10,452 bases of DNA, taken from NCBI GenBank assembly GCA_025201845.1, contig MU603929.1, positions 13,684 through 24,135 on the forward strand. The letters are read 5' to 3'. The DNA is from Martensiomyces pterosporus. Taxonomy: Eukaryota; Kickxellomycota; Kickxellomycetes; Kickxellales; Kickxellaceae. A program made the translations under genes and the position numbers. Below the pieces are notes generated by a model that saw only the letters and a list, made by a program, of their open reading frames with translations, was not told the origin of the DNA and searched no databases. Each line of letters begins with the position of its first letter. Within the stretch, counting starts at the first letter, position 1. This document shows positions 1 through 8,080 of the stretch, in pieces.

Positions 1-603
1 AAAAGCTTTCCGGCCAAGGAAGTGGAAATCCTGGTGCAACATTTGCACGTGGACCCGCTGTGCTGAGAACCACGGGGACAATTGTGCTGCCGCACACCCA
101 TCTGCCACGCCTCGATGTTCCAATGGGCATCCAATATCCACACCGTCCCCAAGCATAATGAGTTTGGACAGCCCACGAGGAAGCTGCACTCGACCGCTGA
201 TGTCAGAGCAGCGAACCCCAGGTTGATGGAGGTGCGCCACGAGGCGCAGACGGTCCCGGGGGCTCTGAAAAGGATTGCGGGTGCCTCGTGGGTCTCCGTC
301 ATGGATCTTCCCGGGGCGTCTCTGGCACCACCAAATCACTCCCGGCGTTGGCAAGTGGTTCGCGCTCCACACCAAAAGCCACTGTTTTTTGCAGCTGACA
401 CGACTCGTCATGAACGCAAAGAGCCCACCTTCGCCCCAGCAGCGCTGGCTGTACGAGACCCTGTGCTGCGTATGGAATGTCTTTGTCATGAAGGCTGGTC
501 TACCCAGAATCTTTCTACTGTTGTCGGGATTGTCAGCCATAGCTGGACAGAGGCGCACATAAATACTTCGCTGACACTGCTTTGCCTCTCAGGGGCTCCT
601 TAG
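1..603 (+). pseudogene. Decayed Ty3/Gypsy-like reverse transcriptase fragment
   Basis: The reading frame 82-603 resembles the N-terminal half of an LTR-retrotransposon reverse transcriptase. In order it shows a 'VPKHNEFGQPTRKLH' stretch like the segment before the first RT motif, 'DVRAANPRLMEVRHEA' like the 'DYRALN' region, and 'RIAGASWVSVMDLPGA' like the block carrying the first catalytic aspartate (Asp at codon 304-306). Further on, 'TFAPAALAVRDPVLR' recalls the 'TFQRLM' region, and 'VSHSWTEAHINT' recalls the segment just after the YxDD box. The same frame continues upstream to base 1 but has a TGA at 64-66. The YxDD catalytic box is not recognisable, and parts of the similarity near 440-490 seem to move to the +2 frame ('QQRWLYETLCCVWNVF'). 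These breaks indicate a dead copy. No RNase H, integrase or LTR is visible. The family call rests on recalled motifs; an unrelated spurious ORF is the alternative. Confidence 0.6.
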
Positions 604-1108
604 CTACGTAAACATCCCCTTCTCTCTTTTCTAATATATCCATTTACTTCGCTTCGCTCAGCTAACCAACAGTCCATGCTCGGGCAGCCAAGTAAGAATG
701 GTACTTCTCATAATAGTAAGCGGTGTTGTCAGAAGTCAAGGACGTTTGTGCTACCAAAAACGTGCTGTAGAGTGGTCGAGGGTATGTTGGTATATGAATA
801 CACCCAGAGGGCGCCAGAGTAGAAGCAAGCTAGAGGGAGGTCCCAGAACCCCATGTGGGCGGTGATAGACTATTTATATGCCACCGAGGGGTTAGATAAT
901 AGGATTTGGCAGCCAATAGCGGGTCAAGAGGGGGAACAATGCCAGGTCCACTATGCGACATATATGCTATGTGATATTGTACGCCCGACTGCATTTAACC
1001 CACACCCACTGCATACCCTGCCCTCGACTTTTTCCATTCACCATCAACTACCACCATCCCTTCTAAATACACTTTTCAGCCACCGCATTCTTCACACACC
1101 ACTTTAGC
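604..1108. other. Intergenic region upstream of the acyltransferase
   Basis: About 500 bp without a credible gene. It separates the retroelement remnant from the acyltransferase and should hold that gene's promoter. Two AT-rich elements could serve as TATA boxes: 'tatttatatg' at 870-879 and the palindrome 'catatatg' at 959-966, about 145 bp before the start codon. From about 1015 to 1105 the strand is rich in C and T, as often seen around fungal transcription starts and leaders. No tRNA or LTR boundary was recognised. Promoter assignment is inference. Confidence 0.5.
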
Positions 1109-2581
1109 ATGGAACAGTTCACCAGCACGATCAAGTCGCAGGTTATCCCGCTGTCATCGGTTGCTATATCAGCGGGAATGATGAATACCCCCTATGCAAC
1201 CTTCTACCAGAACACCGATGCAGTGGGTGACTTCATGCCTTCCGAGCAGCTCAAAACTGCGTTATACCCTGCACTGCAGGTATTCCCAATACTCGCAGGG
1301 CACCTCAAGCAGACTGGTGATGACTGCTTCAGCATGGTGGTAGACAAGGACAACCTCAACATGCCTGAATATTTGGAATCCACCAGCGACGTTCACTACA
1401 ACGACATAAAATCCGCAGGATTCGACAGGAGAACATGGCCAAGTGGTGTAGCGACAACTGGAGCAACAATGGCTCCAAATGCAAGTGGCGTTATCAAAAC
1501 CACCAACGTTCACATCGTTCGGCTGAAAAACAACAGCGGTCTCATCCTGTTTCTCAGCATCATTCACTGCGTTGCGGACGGATTCGCATACTTTGCCTTT
1601 CTCAACCACTGGGCTGCAGTGTGCAAGGCGATACGCAGCGGAACTGTTGAAACGCCTAAGCCTGTGGTCGAGTTCACCTTTGACCGCTCAATCGTCGAGC
1701 AGGGTCTTCCAACAGAACGCAAACAGCTGGATCCGACTACCAGCAGCATATTTGCACAGCCTAACCTCCTTTCCAAATGGCTAGCATGGTTATCTCCTAA
1801 AACTCGTGGGAGAATGCTGAGGTGTCTTGTTTCTCTCATAACCACTGAAACACACGTATTCCACATAGCCGATAACACGCTGGAAACCCTGCGCTCATCT
1901 GCTTGCGAGTTTGTGCCCGAAGGGATGCGTGTGTCAGACAATGATGTGCTGGTGGCATTGCTCAACAAGACATATGCCCAGGCGCAACGTAGTGCGAAGG
2001 AGAAGGGCAGTAATATTGTCACACGGGTGCTTGGCTCAATAGGCAGGGCTACCTTTGGTCGGCTACTTGACACAGAAGAGCATCAAGTAACCGGCATAGC
2101 ATGCGACATTCGGCCCCGCATAGGTGTCATAGATAAAAACTACATAGGCTGCCCACAAATAGCGTCGTTTGTCAGCAGCCCACTTGATGACTTGCTGACA
2201 CCAACTACAGCTGAATCACTGGCCAACATTGCATTCGACGTCAGAAGGAGTGTGCACAACTTGGATGCATCGTATGTTGCCACAGTAATTGACACGATAA
2301 ACTCAGTGCCATCATTCTTTGCAAGACCACTTGTCTATCTCATTAGGCACCACGTTATTTTTACTTCAAACCAAACGCGGCTCAGAATGTTCGAAGCAGA
2401 TTTTGGCGATAGCAACCAGGAGTGGGTAACCATTATCCAAGAGACCCCAGACATCTTTGCGATCATGCCTTGCCCGCCTCCTATAAAGGGAGTTAATGTC
2501 ATGATGTGCATCAAAGCCTCCATCTTCAAGGGGATTCTCGCAAACGAGTTCTGGACGAGCACTACCTCACAGATAAACTAG
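1109..2581 (+). CDS. BAHD-type acyltransferase (transferase family, PF02458-like)
   Basis: A complete 490-residue, intronless frame with the landmarks of the BAHD/fungal transferase family, which moves an acyl group from acyl-CoA to an alcohol or amine. 'FPILAGHL' (residues 59-66) matches the family's 'PLAGRL' region. 'HCVADG' (153-158) is the catalytic HxxxD motif with His153 and Asp157. 'SDNDVLVALL' (276-285) matches the 'STNDVLTALL' helix, 'NYIGC' (344-348) the 'NYFGN' strand, and 'DFGDS' (431-435), followed by 'EWV', the structural DFGWG motif in variant form. Length is normal for the family. No signal peptide or membrane segment is obvious, so a soluble enzyme is likely. The start has A at -3 and G at +4 and follows a CT-rich leader. 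The acceptor substrate cannot be inferred, and no polyketide synthase, peptide synthetase or P450 gene lies nearby to suggest a metabolite cluster. An AATAAA lies 134 bp past the stop. Confidence 0.88.
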   Translation: MEQFTSTIKSQVIPLSSVAISAGMMNTPYATFYQNTDAVGDFMPSEQLKTALYPALQVFPILAGHLKQTGDDCFSMVVDKDNLNMPEYLESTSDVHYNDIKSAGFDRRTWPSGVATTGATMAPNASGVIKTTNVHIVRLKNNSGLILFLSIIHCVADGFAYFAFLNHWAAVCKAIRSGTVETPKPVVEFTFDRSIVEQGLPTERKQLDPTTSSIFAQPNLLSKWLAWLSPKTRGRMLRCLVSLITTETHVFHIADNTLETLRSSACEFVPEGMRVSDNDVLVALLNKTYAQAQRSAKEKGSNIVTRVLGSIGRATFGRLLDTEEHQVTGIACDIRPRIGVIDKNYIGCPQIASFVSSPLDDLLTPTTAESLANIAFDVRRSVHNLDASYVATVIDTINSVPSFFARPLVYLIRHHVIFTSNQTRLRMFEADFGDSNQEWVTIIQETPDIFAIMPCPPPIKGVNVMMCIKASIFKGILANEFWTSTTSQIN

Positions 2582-2714
2582 CCCAAAGTTCAATAGTTCT
2601 TTTCAAATCTTTTGTAGTCAGCAGAGGACCCTCATTCTGAATAGCAGCTAGTTTTCCAAGGAATACTATTGACCAGCGGGAAAAGGTAGTCGATGATTGA
2701 GCCAATGTATTTCC

Positions 2715-2720
2715 AATAAA
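2715..2720 (+). terminator. Polyadenylation signal AATAAA of the acyltransferase
   Basis: A canonical AATAAA hexamer 134 bp beyond the acyltransferase stop codon, on its strand and at a plausible 3'-UTR distance. The assignment is positional; no cleavage site can be confirmed from sequence. Confidence 0.5.
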
Positions 2721-2926
2721 CATAGCCAAGAGTCTAGAAAAGAGAAAGAGCCATATATTGGTGTCAGCTAAAGATCACAGGAAGCATATCTTTCATACTA
2801 CTTCTGGCGCTTCGAGATGACAACCTGGCAGTCTCTTTCGGGGAATCTGGGCCCATTGGTGATGGACATCATTTGAGGCATAGTCAGCGGTTGTCCATAC
2901 TTGTCTAATTTGCTTGTGTGGTATGT

Positions 2927-2961
2927 AGACTGAAGACTGAAAACTGAAAACTGAAAACTAA
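2927..2961 (+). repeat. Heptamer tandem repeat (about 5 copies)
   Basis: Five consecutive 7-bp units: agactga, agactga, aaactga, aaactga, aaactaa. The units differ by one or two bases, with substitutions grouped in the order of the array, consistent with slippage expansion in non-coding DNA. No function is implied. Confidence 0.75.
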
Positions 2962-3071
2962 GTGAAAAGGTGGAGAGATTGACTACCTCACCTCAGTATT
3001 TAACTTGCCCCCAACCTAGTTCAAAGACCAAGCCTCGACATGCCACACCTTGCTAAGGTAAGATGAAGAAT

Positions 3072-3077
3072 TTTATT
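3072..3077 (-). terminator. Polyadenylation signal AATAAA of the first F-box-like gene
   Basis: The plus strand reads TTTATT, giving AATAAA on the minus strand 128 bp beyond the stop codon of the gene at 3205-4866. The spacing mirrors that of the convergent acyltransferase. The assignment is positional. Confidence 0.5.
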
Positions 3078-3204
3078 GGCCTGTTTTCGCTACTCAAAGA
3101 ACAAATATAAATGAGAGTTGGGAAATTTGCCAAGATAAGCTAACTCCGTGTTCCTAGGCTGCCTATCGAGGCACTATACTGCTGGACTGTAAATCATGTC
3201 ATGA

Positions 3205-4866
3205 TCACCAGTAATTCTGTTCCTCCCTACTAAACACCTTAATATCATACAGATGAGGGAAACTATGCGCATATCGATTGAGAATTTTTTCCATATCAAG
3301 GACAAATATACCCGGCACAACTACTTCATCTAGGGACTGAATGAGAATTGTAAGGTAGCATACAACATCCAAACTGAATACCAGTGATGATGTTACATTT
3401 GTATATATCCACAACTCCTTGAGGTTAGTGGTAATTGTCGGCACGCGTGCTAACCTTCCTTTGAGTAGTTCCTGCAGATTTACACCAGCATCATCGAGCT
3501 CATCGATGACGTTCTCAACTTCAAGTTTGTATAGCTTTGGCAGCTGAGTGATGATTTGAATAACGGAAAGAAGATATGCGTTGGCACGAAGAGTTAGATC
3601 TTCAAGATTAGTCCATTCAATGGTATTGAGTATAGGCAGCGGCACACTACTTTGGCGCATAGTCAACTCTGCAGTTTTTGCATTAGAAAGTGAACTGAAC
3701 AGCTTGTGGTAAAACTGAGCAAAGTCACCATTGTCGCCCTGCATAACCTTATCAATTGTGAAATCGATTTTTGATGCATTCAACAGAATACGATGATCAA
3801 GGTGCTGGACTGACTTGAGCGAACCAGAAATACTGACAGACCGTAATGGTGAGTGGATAAAGACTGAATAGAATCCACAATCGCTGTATGGGCTATTATA
3901 TATACTTAGTCTCTTCAGCGTTGGAAAGAATAATCTGCGATAGCCAGTGTCAAATGAAACCGTGCTCACACTAACCTGTCTGCCGAACTCGTCTAACTCA
4001 TTTTCACCCTCTGGTGGTTGACGAAATTCGAGCCTTAGCTCGCATAGCTTAGTAAATTCAATATATCTAGGTGTTATGCCGGCAAATGTCCACCAGGCGA
4101 AGTTGTGTGGGATATTAAACAAGTACAATGTTTCTAATGGCGATGCAAGCAGATCGGGAAGTCGATTTTTGACCCTAGCAGCAATGCCAACCGCTAAGCG
4201 CCTGAGCCTAGATGAAAACGAATAGCGGTTGAAAGTGATTGGGGTGGGATAGCAGTACAGTGCGTGCAGCTGGCCAATGTACAAGCTGACCAACTTATTC
4301 GATAAGAGCTGGGTGACATTTGACTGAGGCTCGGCGTGTATCCACAAATTACCAATATTTGGAACGTGTAGGTCAAGGTACTCTGTCAGCTGGGTTGCCA
4401 ATGCCTCATCGTCGCTGAGGGTAGTGGTGTTATCATCAACAGCAACAGTGCTATGATTCGTAACAAGCTCAAGAGCATTAACCGATCGCCAGTATCTTGA
4501 ACTAAAACAAAAGGTGTCCAGACCACGAATAATATCTGCGAAGTTGAGTGAGCACCCAAATGGCTGTATTCTTAGTCGTCTAACTGCGCTGCTGAGCCGC
4601 TGAGAGGCAATGAGGCCGATGTTTGATTTCCACTCATACTCGGGCTGTGTGGCCTTACTATTCTCGTTCGCGTCTTTCATGTGGCACTCAAGGTACGCTG
4701 TGTGGTAGATATACCGTAACATGAACTCCCTCCAAACACGACAGACTGCTGCAGGAGGCAGCAGCCGCCTGAACTCGTCAATAAGATAAATTCCATTGAA
4801 CCCGAAATAAAAGTATGCAAATACTTTCTGTAGCATGTGCAAGGGTAGGTCTTTTATGTGCGCCAT
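3205..4866 (-). CDS. F-box-like protein with leucine-rich repeats, paralog 1
   Basis: A complete 553-residue, intronless frame. Residues 5-55 look like a divergent F-box: 'DLPLHMLQKVFAYF' at the start, then a charged loop, then 'LLPPAAVCRVWREFMLRYIY', matching the L-P...I...L...VC+.W pattern that binds Skp1. The remainder has spaced 'L..L.L' segments such as 'ASPLETLYLFNIPHN' (241-255), 'FPTLKRLSIYNSP' (314-326), 'NLEDLTLRANA' (420-430) and 'NLKELWIYTNV' (481-491), like an irregular leucine-rich solenoid used for substrate recognition in F-box proteins. It aligns along its whole length with the protein at 5074-6714. The start codon opens directly onto the F-box, has A at -3, and follows a CT-rich leader (4867-4920 read in reverse). 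Sampled lines have roughly 40% GC, below its paralog. Substrate and biological role are unknown, and Skp1 binding is inferred from the motif. Confidence 0.8.
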   Translation of the reverse strand: MAHIKDLPLHMLQKVFAYFYFGFNGIYLIDEFRRLLPPAAVCRVWREFMLRYIYHTAYLECHMKDANENSKATQPEYEWKSNIGLIASQRLSSAVRRLRIQPFGCSLNFADIIRGLDTFCFSSRYWRSVNALELVTNHSTVAVDDNTTTLSDDEALATQLTEYLDLHVPNIGNLWIHAEPQSNVTQLLSNKLVSLYIGQLHALYCYPTPITFNRYSFSSRLRRLAVGIAARVKNRLPDLLASPLETLYLFNIPHNFAWWTFAGITPRYIEFTKLCELRLEFRQPPEGENELDEFGRQVSVSTVSFDTGYRRLFFPTLKRLSIYNSPYSDCGFYSVFIHSPLRSVSISGSLKSVQHLDHRILLNASKIDFTIDKVMQGDNGDFAQFYHKLFSSLSNAKTAELTMRQSSVPLPILNTIEWTNLEDLTLRANAYLLSVIQIITQLPKLYKLEVENVIDELDDAGVNLQELLKGRLARVPTITTNLKELWIYTNVTSSLVFSLDVVCYLTILIQSLDEVVVPGIFVLDMEKILNRYAHSFPHLYDIKVFSREEQNYW

Positions 4867-5073
4867 CGTTGGAAAGTAGAGAAATAGAAAAGTGGGATAG
4901 CTAAAAGGAGAGCGGAGGAGAGCAAGTAGCCGTTGTTGTTACTTGAATAATTGCCAAAATGACAAACACCATAGTCAGCCAAAGAAACAATGCCTGCCTA
5001 TGCATGCACGGATACATGAGGGGTTGTCAACTCGCTGAGTCGGCTCTACGAGCAAGTCGTTAGGTTCTGCTGG

Positions 5074-6714
5074 CTACTCCACAACTGAAAGATGGGCAAG
5101 GGTCTTGGAGTATTCTGTGTAAAGCGCAGTGGCGAACATGCCATGTTTGTATGGAATGCTGAGTCTTTCCAGCGATGGAACGCGCAGCGTGAGGTACTGA
5201 ACCAATTCGAAAAACAATATGCACGGGGCCGTGTCCACATCGTGGACAATTGCCACTTCTCGCAGGCTGGTGCTCAAATGCGAATCTGCGCCCACCCGAC
5301 TTTTGTACCAGTCCCAGAGTTCCAGTTTGCCGCCGGGTTCACCCATGGACATATACGTGATATGCAAGTGCCTGAGCGTTGGAAGCTGCGAGATCAAGCG
5401 CACCATGGCTGCTGGAGTAGTGGCAGCGTGGAACCCCAGCCACACCAAGTTGCTCCAGCTGATGCGTAGCGGCAGCGAAATGCAAGACTTGCCATCCAAG
5501 TGACCGAATGCAATATTCGAGGCGCCGAGAGGAGAGCCAAACAACCTGTGGGTAAATCCATCCAAGTCACTCTTGCACATACTGTGCTCTGGCACAATGC
5601 TGACTTCCACTTTGTCCGCCTTTGCGAGCAACCGGGTGTCTAGCTGCTGGAGACTATCGAGCGAGTCCAGGATCTTTATGTCGCGTAGCGGTGAATCGAG
5701 AAACAGCGAATAAAAGTCGTTTCCGTGGATGCTGGCGTCATCGAAACGCACGCTGAGTGTTTCAAGCCTCGGAAATGACGGGCTGCTATTGCATTTTTGG
5801 CTTTTGGCACTGCTCACCGCTGCGTTTTCCCCAGCGGACTCAGGAGGAATAAACGAAATGCTGAGTTCCTCCAGGTTGGTAAACTGTGTGTGACCAGTGT
5901 TGTCGCCCACAAAGTAATTCCAAATGCTGGTGTTGTGTGGCACACGATATAGACTCAACGACAACAGTGACGATGCGAAGATGCGTGGAATACGGGCTGC
6001 AGCGACGCTATCCATGCGAATGTACAGGTTTGTGAGGCTACGCGAGAACGATGGATGGCTAAACTCAATTGGTGAGTAGTGAACCCAAATTGACCGGAGT
6101 TGTCGCAAGTACTGGTTGAGGAGCATGTTGAACAGGCGGCTAGCATTTGCCTCGCCATAGAACGGCTGACACTTCAACTTGGCTATGTTTGGCAAGTGAC
6201 ACTGGAGGTATTTGGAAATGCGCAATAGATGGCCATCAACGTCAGCTGGATAAGAGTACTCCTCATCCTCCATAGGCTCTGGGAAATAGTCGTTATCGAC
6301 AAGCAACGATTCTACATTCTGCCAGCTGCCACTGCTGAATCCGACACTTTCGAGTCCCTCAACGATGCTCAGGTACCCACATGGAGCATTTAACGACAAG
6401 AGCCGCACGTCCTGCACCAAGTGGCAGTGTCCCAAAGAAATAACAAGGTCGATATTCGAACACCACGAGTATCCAAGTGCAACACTCTCACTGCTAATGG
6501 GCAGCCCATTGCTGCTGTATCGGTGCTCAATTTCAAGTACCGCCGACCGGTAGATATGCCGACACACGTATGGCCTCCAAGCAGAGCAAACAGCGGCCAA
6601 AGGAAGCGCGTGCCTGTATTCTCTGAGTTCTAGCTGGGCGTGCCAAAAGTCACCGTAAAGCACATCAAATATGCGCTGCAAATTCGCATCACCCAAATCG
6701 CTAACATGAACCAT
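5074..6714 (-). CDS. F-box-like protein with leucine-rich repeats, paralog 2
   Basis: A 546-residue, intronless frame starting at the methionine of 'MVHVSDLGDANLQRIF'. The open frame extends 35 codons further to an ATG at 6817-6819. The internal start is preferred: it aligns with the start of the paralog at 3205-4866, gives nearly the same length (546 against 553), has G at -3, and follows a CT-rich leader-like tract, whereas the upstream ATG has T at -3. Residues 5-55 form a divergent F-box ending in 'LPLAAVCSAWRPYVCRHIY'. Shared landmarks with the paralog include 'GFSSGSWQNVESLLV', 'LYRVPHN', 'DSPLRDIKILDSLDSLQQLD' and 'LISQLPTLRHLHI', so the two are tandem duplicates. Sampled lines are near 53% GC. 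It probably supplies a substrate-binding surface to an SCF ubiquitin ligase; the target is unknown. I saw no canonical AATAAA in the 207 bp downstream. Confidence 0.8.
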   Translation of the reverse strand: MVHVSDLGDANLQRIFDVLYGDFWHAQLELREYRHALPLAAVCSAWRPYVCRHIYRSAVLEIEHRYSSNGLPISSESVALGYSWCSNIDLVISLGHCHLVQDVRLLSLNAPCGYLSIVEGLESVGFSSGSWQNVESLLVDNDYFPEPMEDEEYSYPADVDGHLLRISKYLQCHLPNIAKLKCQPFYGEANASRLFNMLLNQYLRQLRSIWVHYSPIEFSHPSFSRSLTNLYIRMDSVAAARIPRIFASSLLSLSLYRVPHNTSIWNYFVGDNTGHTQFTNLEELSISFIPPESAGENAAVSSAKSQKCNSSPSFPRLETLSVRFDDASIHGNDFYSLFLDSPLRDIKILDSLDSLQQLDTRLLAKADKVEVSIVPEHSMCKSDLDGFTHRLFGSPLGASNIAFGHLDGKSCISLPLRISWSNLVWLGFHAATTPAAMVRLISQLPTLRHLHITYMSMGEPGGKLELWDWYKSRVGADSHLSTSLREVAIVHDVDTAPCILFFELVQYLTLRVPSLERLSIPYKHGMFATALYTEYSKTLAHLSVVE

Positions 6715-7194
6715 GACAATAAATGGACTGGCAGTGAGAAAAGCAGAGGCAAAAGAGGTTCGTCCAGATGGAAGGCGAGCTACGATCGCTGTGCACTCTG
6801 TGAAACGCGCTCTTTCCATTCAACCGCGTCAGCAAGAACCAGAGAGAGGGATTGACATGTCTGCATGTGCAGAGCTGAGTCATATTAATACCAAGTGCCT
6901 TCCATCGCTGTCTGATGATAAATGGCCCCTTCGCTTTCACCAGCTGTGCCTGGTGTTTTTGCATTAAACATGCCAGGCTTTTGCTTCAGCACCACCATCC
7001 TTGCTTTCTGTTGCTCCAACTCTATTTGCAGGGATTGAGTGCTTCGGTTATCCCGCAGCACCCATACAAAACCGCTGCAACTCCTGCGACGTAGACTAGC
7101 AAACTGGCCATTATTTTATGCACTTTCTTCCACTAGCACATTGACAGATGACGGTATCTGGAGAAAATCTACAAGAGCAAAATAAGGGAATGAG
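6715..7194. other. Intergenic region between IMP3 and F-box-like paralog 2
   Basis: About 480 bp. It must contain the IMP3 3' UTR and the promoter and leader of the second F-box-like gene, both on the minus strand. Read on that strand, the last roughly 50 bp before the F-box start are rich in C and T, consistent with a leader. Short overlapping frames here on both strands (about 6701-6967) have no recognisable domains. The AT-rich stretch near 7110-7120 could include a variant poly(A) signal for IMP3, but it is not canonical. No RNA gene was recognised. Confidence 0.5.
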
Positions 7195-7743
7195 TTAGAG
7201 CAAGTCAAAGTCATCGAGCTTGTCGTTGTACTTGAGGATCTTGCGCTTGATCGACGACGTGTCGACCCAAGTGATAAAGTCCTCCATATTCCTTGTGACC
7301 AAAAACGCCGGGTCCGTGACGGTATCTGGACCGACTCTCACATGGCCCTGCTCGATTAGCCGCGCAGCCTCCGACACGTACTGCGCCATATTCAGCTTGC
7401 ACATCACCACGGGCAAACGGCGGCGGCAAAAGGCCGACACTGTCAGCTTCTCGACCTGCGACATGGCCTTGCGCGAGCTGATCACGCCGATGCTGTACAG
7501 CTTCTCCAGCAGTGCCTCCTCGCTCTGCTGGCGCTTGGGGTCGCGTGGGTCGAGACGTGCGATTCTGTGTGCAAGCTTTTGCGCTTCGCGGACCAGAGCG
7601 CTGTATTTGTGGTACTCCTCGCGCTTCGACAGGTTGTAGCGGCGCATAACCTCGATTTCCCTGATGTTGTGCTCATTCTTCCATTCGAGAAAGTCCACCT
7701 TCCGAAGAAGCTTTTTCTCGTGGTACTTTAGCTGTCTAACCAT
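7195..7743 (-). CDS. IMP3: U3 small nucleolar ribonucleoprotein IMP3
   Basis: A full-length 182-residue protein, close to the 184 residues of human IMP3. It begins '[19 protein letters not shown]', nearly the conserved IMP3 start. The rest follows the family: an N-terminal helical part, then an S4 RNA-binding domain from about residue 107 ('[18 protein letters not shown]'), the hallmark '[20 protein letters not shown]' (130-149), and the tail 'MEDFITWVD' to '[11 protein letters not shown]'. IMP3 is a nucleolar component of the SSU processome. With MPP10 and IMP4 it promotes pairing of U3 snoRNA with pre-rRNA for 18S maturation. The start has A at -3, and no intron interrupts the frame. The gene diverges from the DUF2423 nucleolar gene across 337 bp, suggesting coordinated expression. 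The identification is very secure. Confidence 0.97.
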   Translation of the reverse strand: MVRQLKYHEKKLLRKVDFLEWKNEHNIREIEVMRRYNLSKREEYHKYSALVREAQKLAHRIARLDPRDPKRQQSEEALLEKLYSIGVISSRKAMSQVEKLTVSAFCRRRLPVVMCKLNMAQYVSEAARLIEQGHVRVGPDTVTDPAFLVTRNMEDFITWVDTSSIKRKILKYNDKLDDFDLL

Positions 7744-7777
7744 CGTCTGTCCTGCGTTGCAAATGTGAATGAGGGAA

Positions 7778-7785
7778 TATAAAAG
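7778..7785 (+). promoter_or_regulatory. TATA box (TATAAAAG) for the DUF2423 gene
   Basis: A perfect TATAAAAG on the plus strand, 123 bp upstream of the candidate 5'-UTR intron donor. It would place transcription starts some tens of bases downstream, giving a short first non-coding exon. It sits only 35-42 bp from the IMP3 start codon, so it overlaps the IMP3 leader region. A CCAAT motif follows at 7786-7790, at an unusual position for a working CCAAT box. Confidence 0.45.
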
Positions 7786-7900
7786 CCAATTCGAGGTAAG
7801 GCACAGGCATGAAAGAAGGCAACGAGCGAAACCGAGGCCAGAAAGGAGGAAAGCGGAGCAGCCAAAAAAAAAACGCCCTAATCACAATTCACTGCCGCAT

Positions 7901-7957
7901 GTAAGATCAGCACAGGGATCTGATCACCCAGCTTTTTTTCTTTGCTTTTTTTTTCAG
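7901..7957 (+). other. Candidate 5'-UTR intron of the DUF2423 gene
   Basis: A 57-nt segment with all core splice signals: donor GTAAGA at 7901-7906, branch-like CTGAT at 7920-7924, a long T-rich tract at 7933-7954, and acceptor CAG at 7955-7957. Size and layout fit small fungal introns. It lies wholly upstream of the family-conserved start codon at 8081. Removing it deletes the only ATG between about 7812 and 8080, an ATG overlapping the donor (7899-7901) and followed at once by TAA. Splicing is predicted, not demonstrated. Confidence 0.6.
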
Positions 7958-8080
7958 ACCCGGACGACGCCTAGCAGCAGCATTGCCCCCACCAACAGTT
8001 TTTCTGCCCGAGTGCCTTTTCTCTCCCTCTTCAACCCTCGCTATATATCGCCACTACTTGTATCTCTTCACACCTCAGCC

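Larger units (their letters stand above)
2582..3204. other. Convergent intergenic region
   Basis: About 620 bp between the 3' ends of the acyltransferase (+) and the first F-box-like gene (-). It contains opposing AATAAA signals, a short heptamer tandem repeat and a weak leucine-rich-repeat-like coding relic on the plus strand, each described separately. No complete gene or RNA gene was recognised. Confidence 0.6.
7744..8080. promoter_or_regulatory. Divergent promoter region of IMP3 and the DUF2423 gene
   Basis: A 337-bp space between the start codons of two divergently transcribed ribosome-biogenesis genes. It must drive both unless regulatory sites lie inside genes. It contains a TATAAAAG on the plus strand, an A9-10 run near 7864-7873, a T-rich tract at 7933-7954 and a second TATA-like 'ctatatatcg' at 8041-8050. 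The T-rich tract is better explained as a splice-acceptor polypyrimidine tract, described separately. Bidirectional control is inferred from arrangement. Confidence 0.6.

Noticed and set aside
853..1107. 84-codon frame ending one base before the acyltransferase start
   Set aside because: Composition follows the CT-rich leader, no domain is visible, and the transcript probably starts downstream of its ATG, so neither a gene nor a uORF is supported.
1564..2073. 169-codon antisense frame in the acyltransferase
   Set aside because: It lies entirely within a conserved coding sequence and has no recognisable motif.
2921..2996. Intron-like segment GTATGT to CAG in the convergent spacer
   Set aside because: No coding exon flanks it, and joining the sides gives an immediate stop in the only suggestive frame.
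6715..6819. 35-codon N-terminal extension of F-box-like paralog 2
   Set aside because: The paralog starts at the equivalent of the internal Met, the upstream ATG has a weak context, and the extra stretch is CT-rich leader-like sequence.
6701..6967. Overlapping frames of 84 and 87 codons on both strands
   Set aside because: Both cover the same non-coding promoter/3'-UTR stretch, lack domains, and cannot be separated from chance.
6948..6978. Inverted repeat gcctgg/ccaggc with a 19-nt loop
   Set aside because: A 6-bp stem with a long loop is expected by chance and has no terminator or RNA context.
7769..8080. In-frame N-terminal extension of the DUF2423 gene to an ATG at 7769
   Set aside because: The family starts at MGKS/MAKS, the extension has no recognisable conserved residues, it includes the predicted intron, and its ATG lies upstream of where the TATA box would start transcription.
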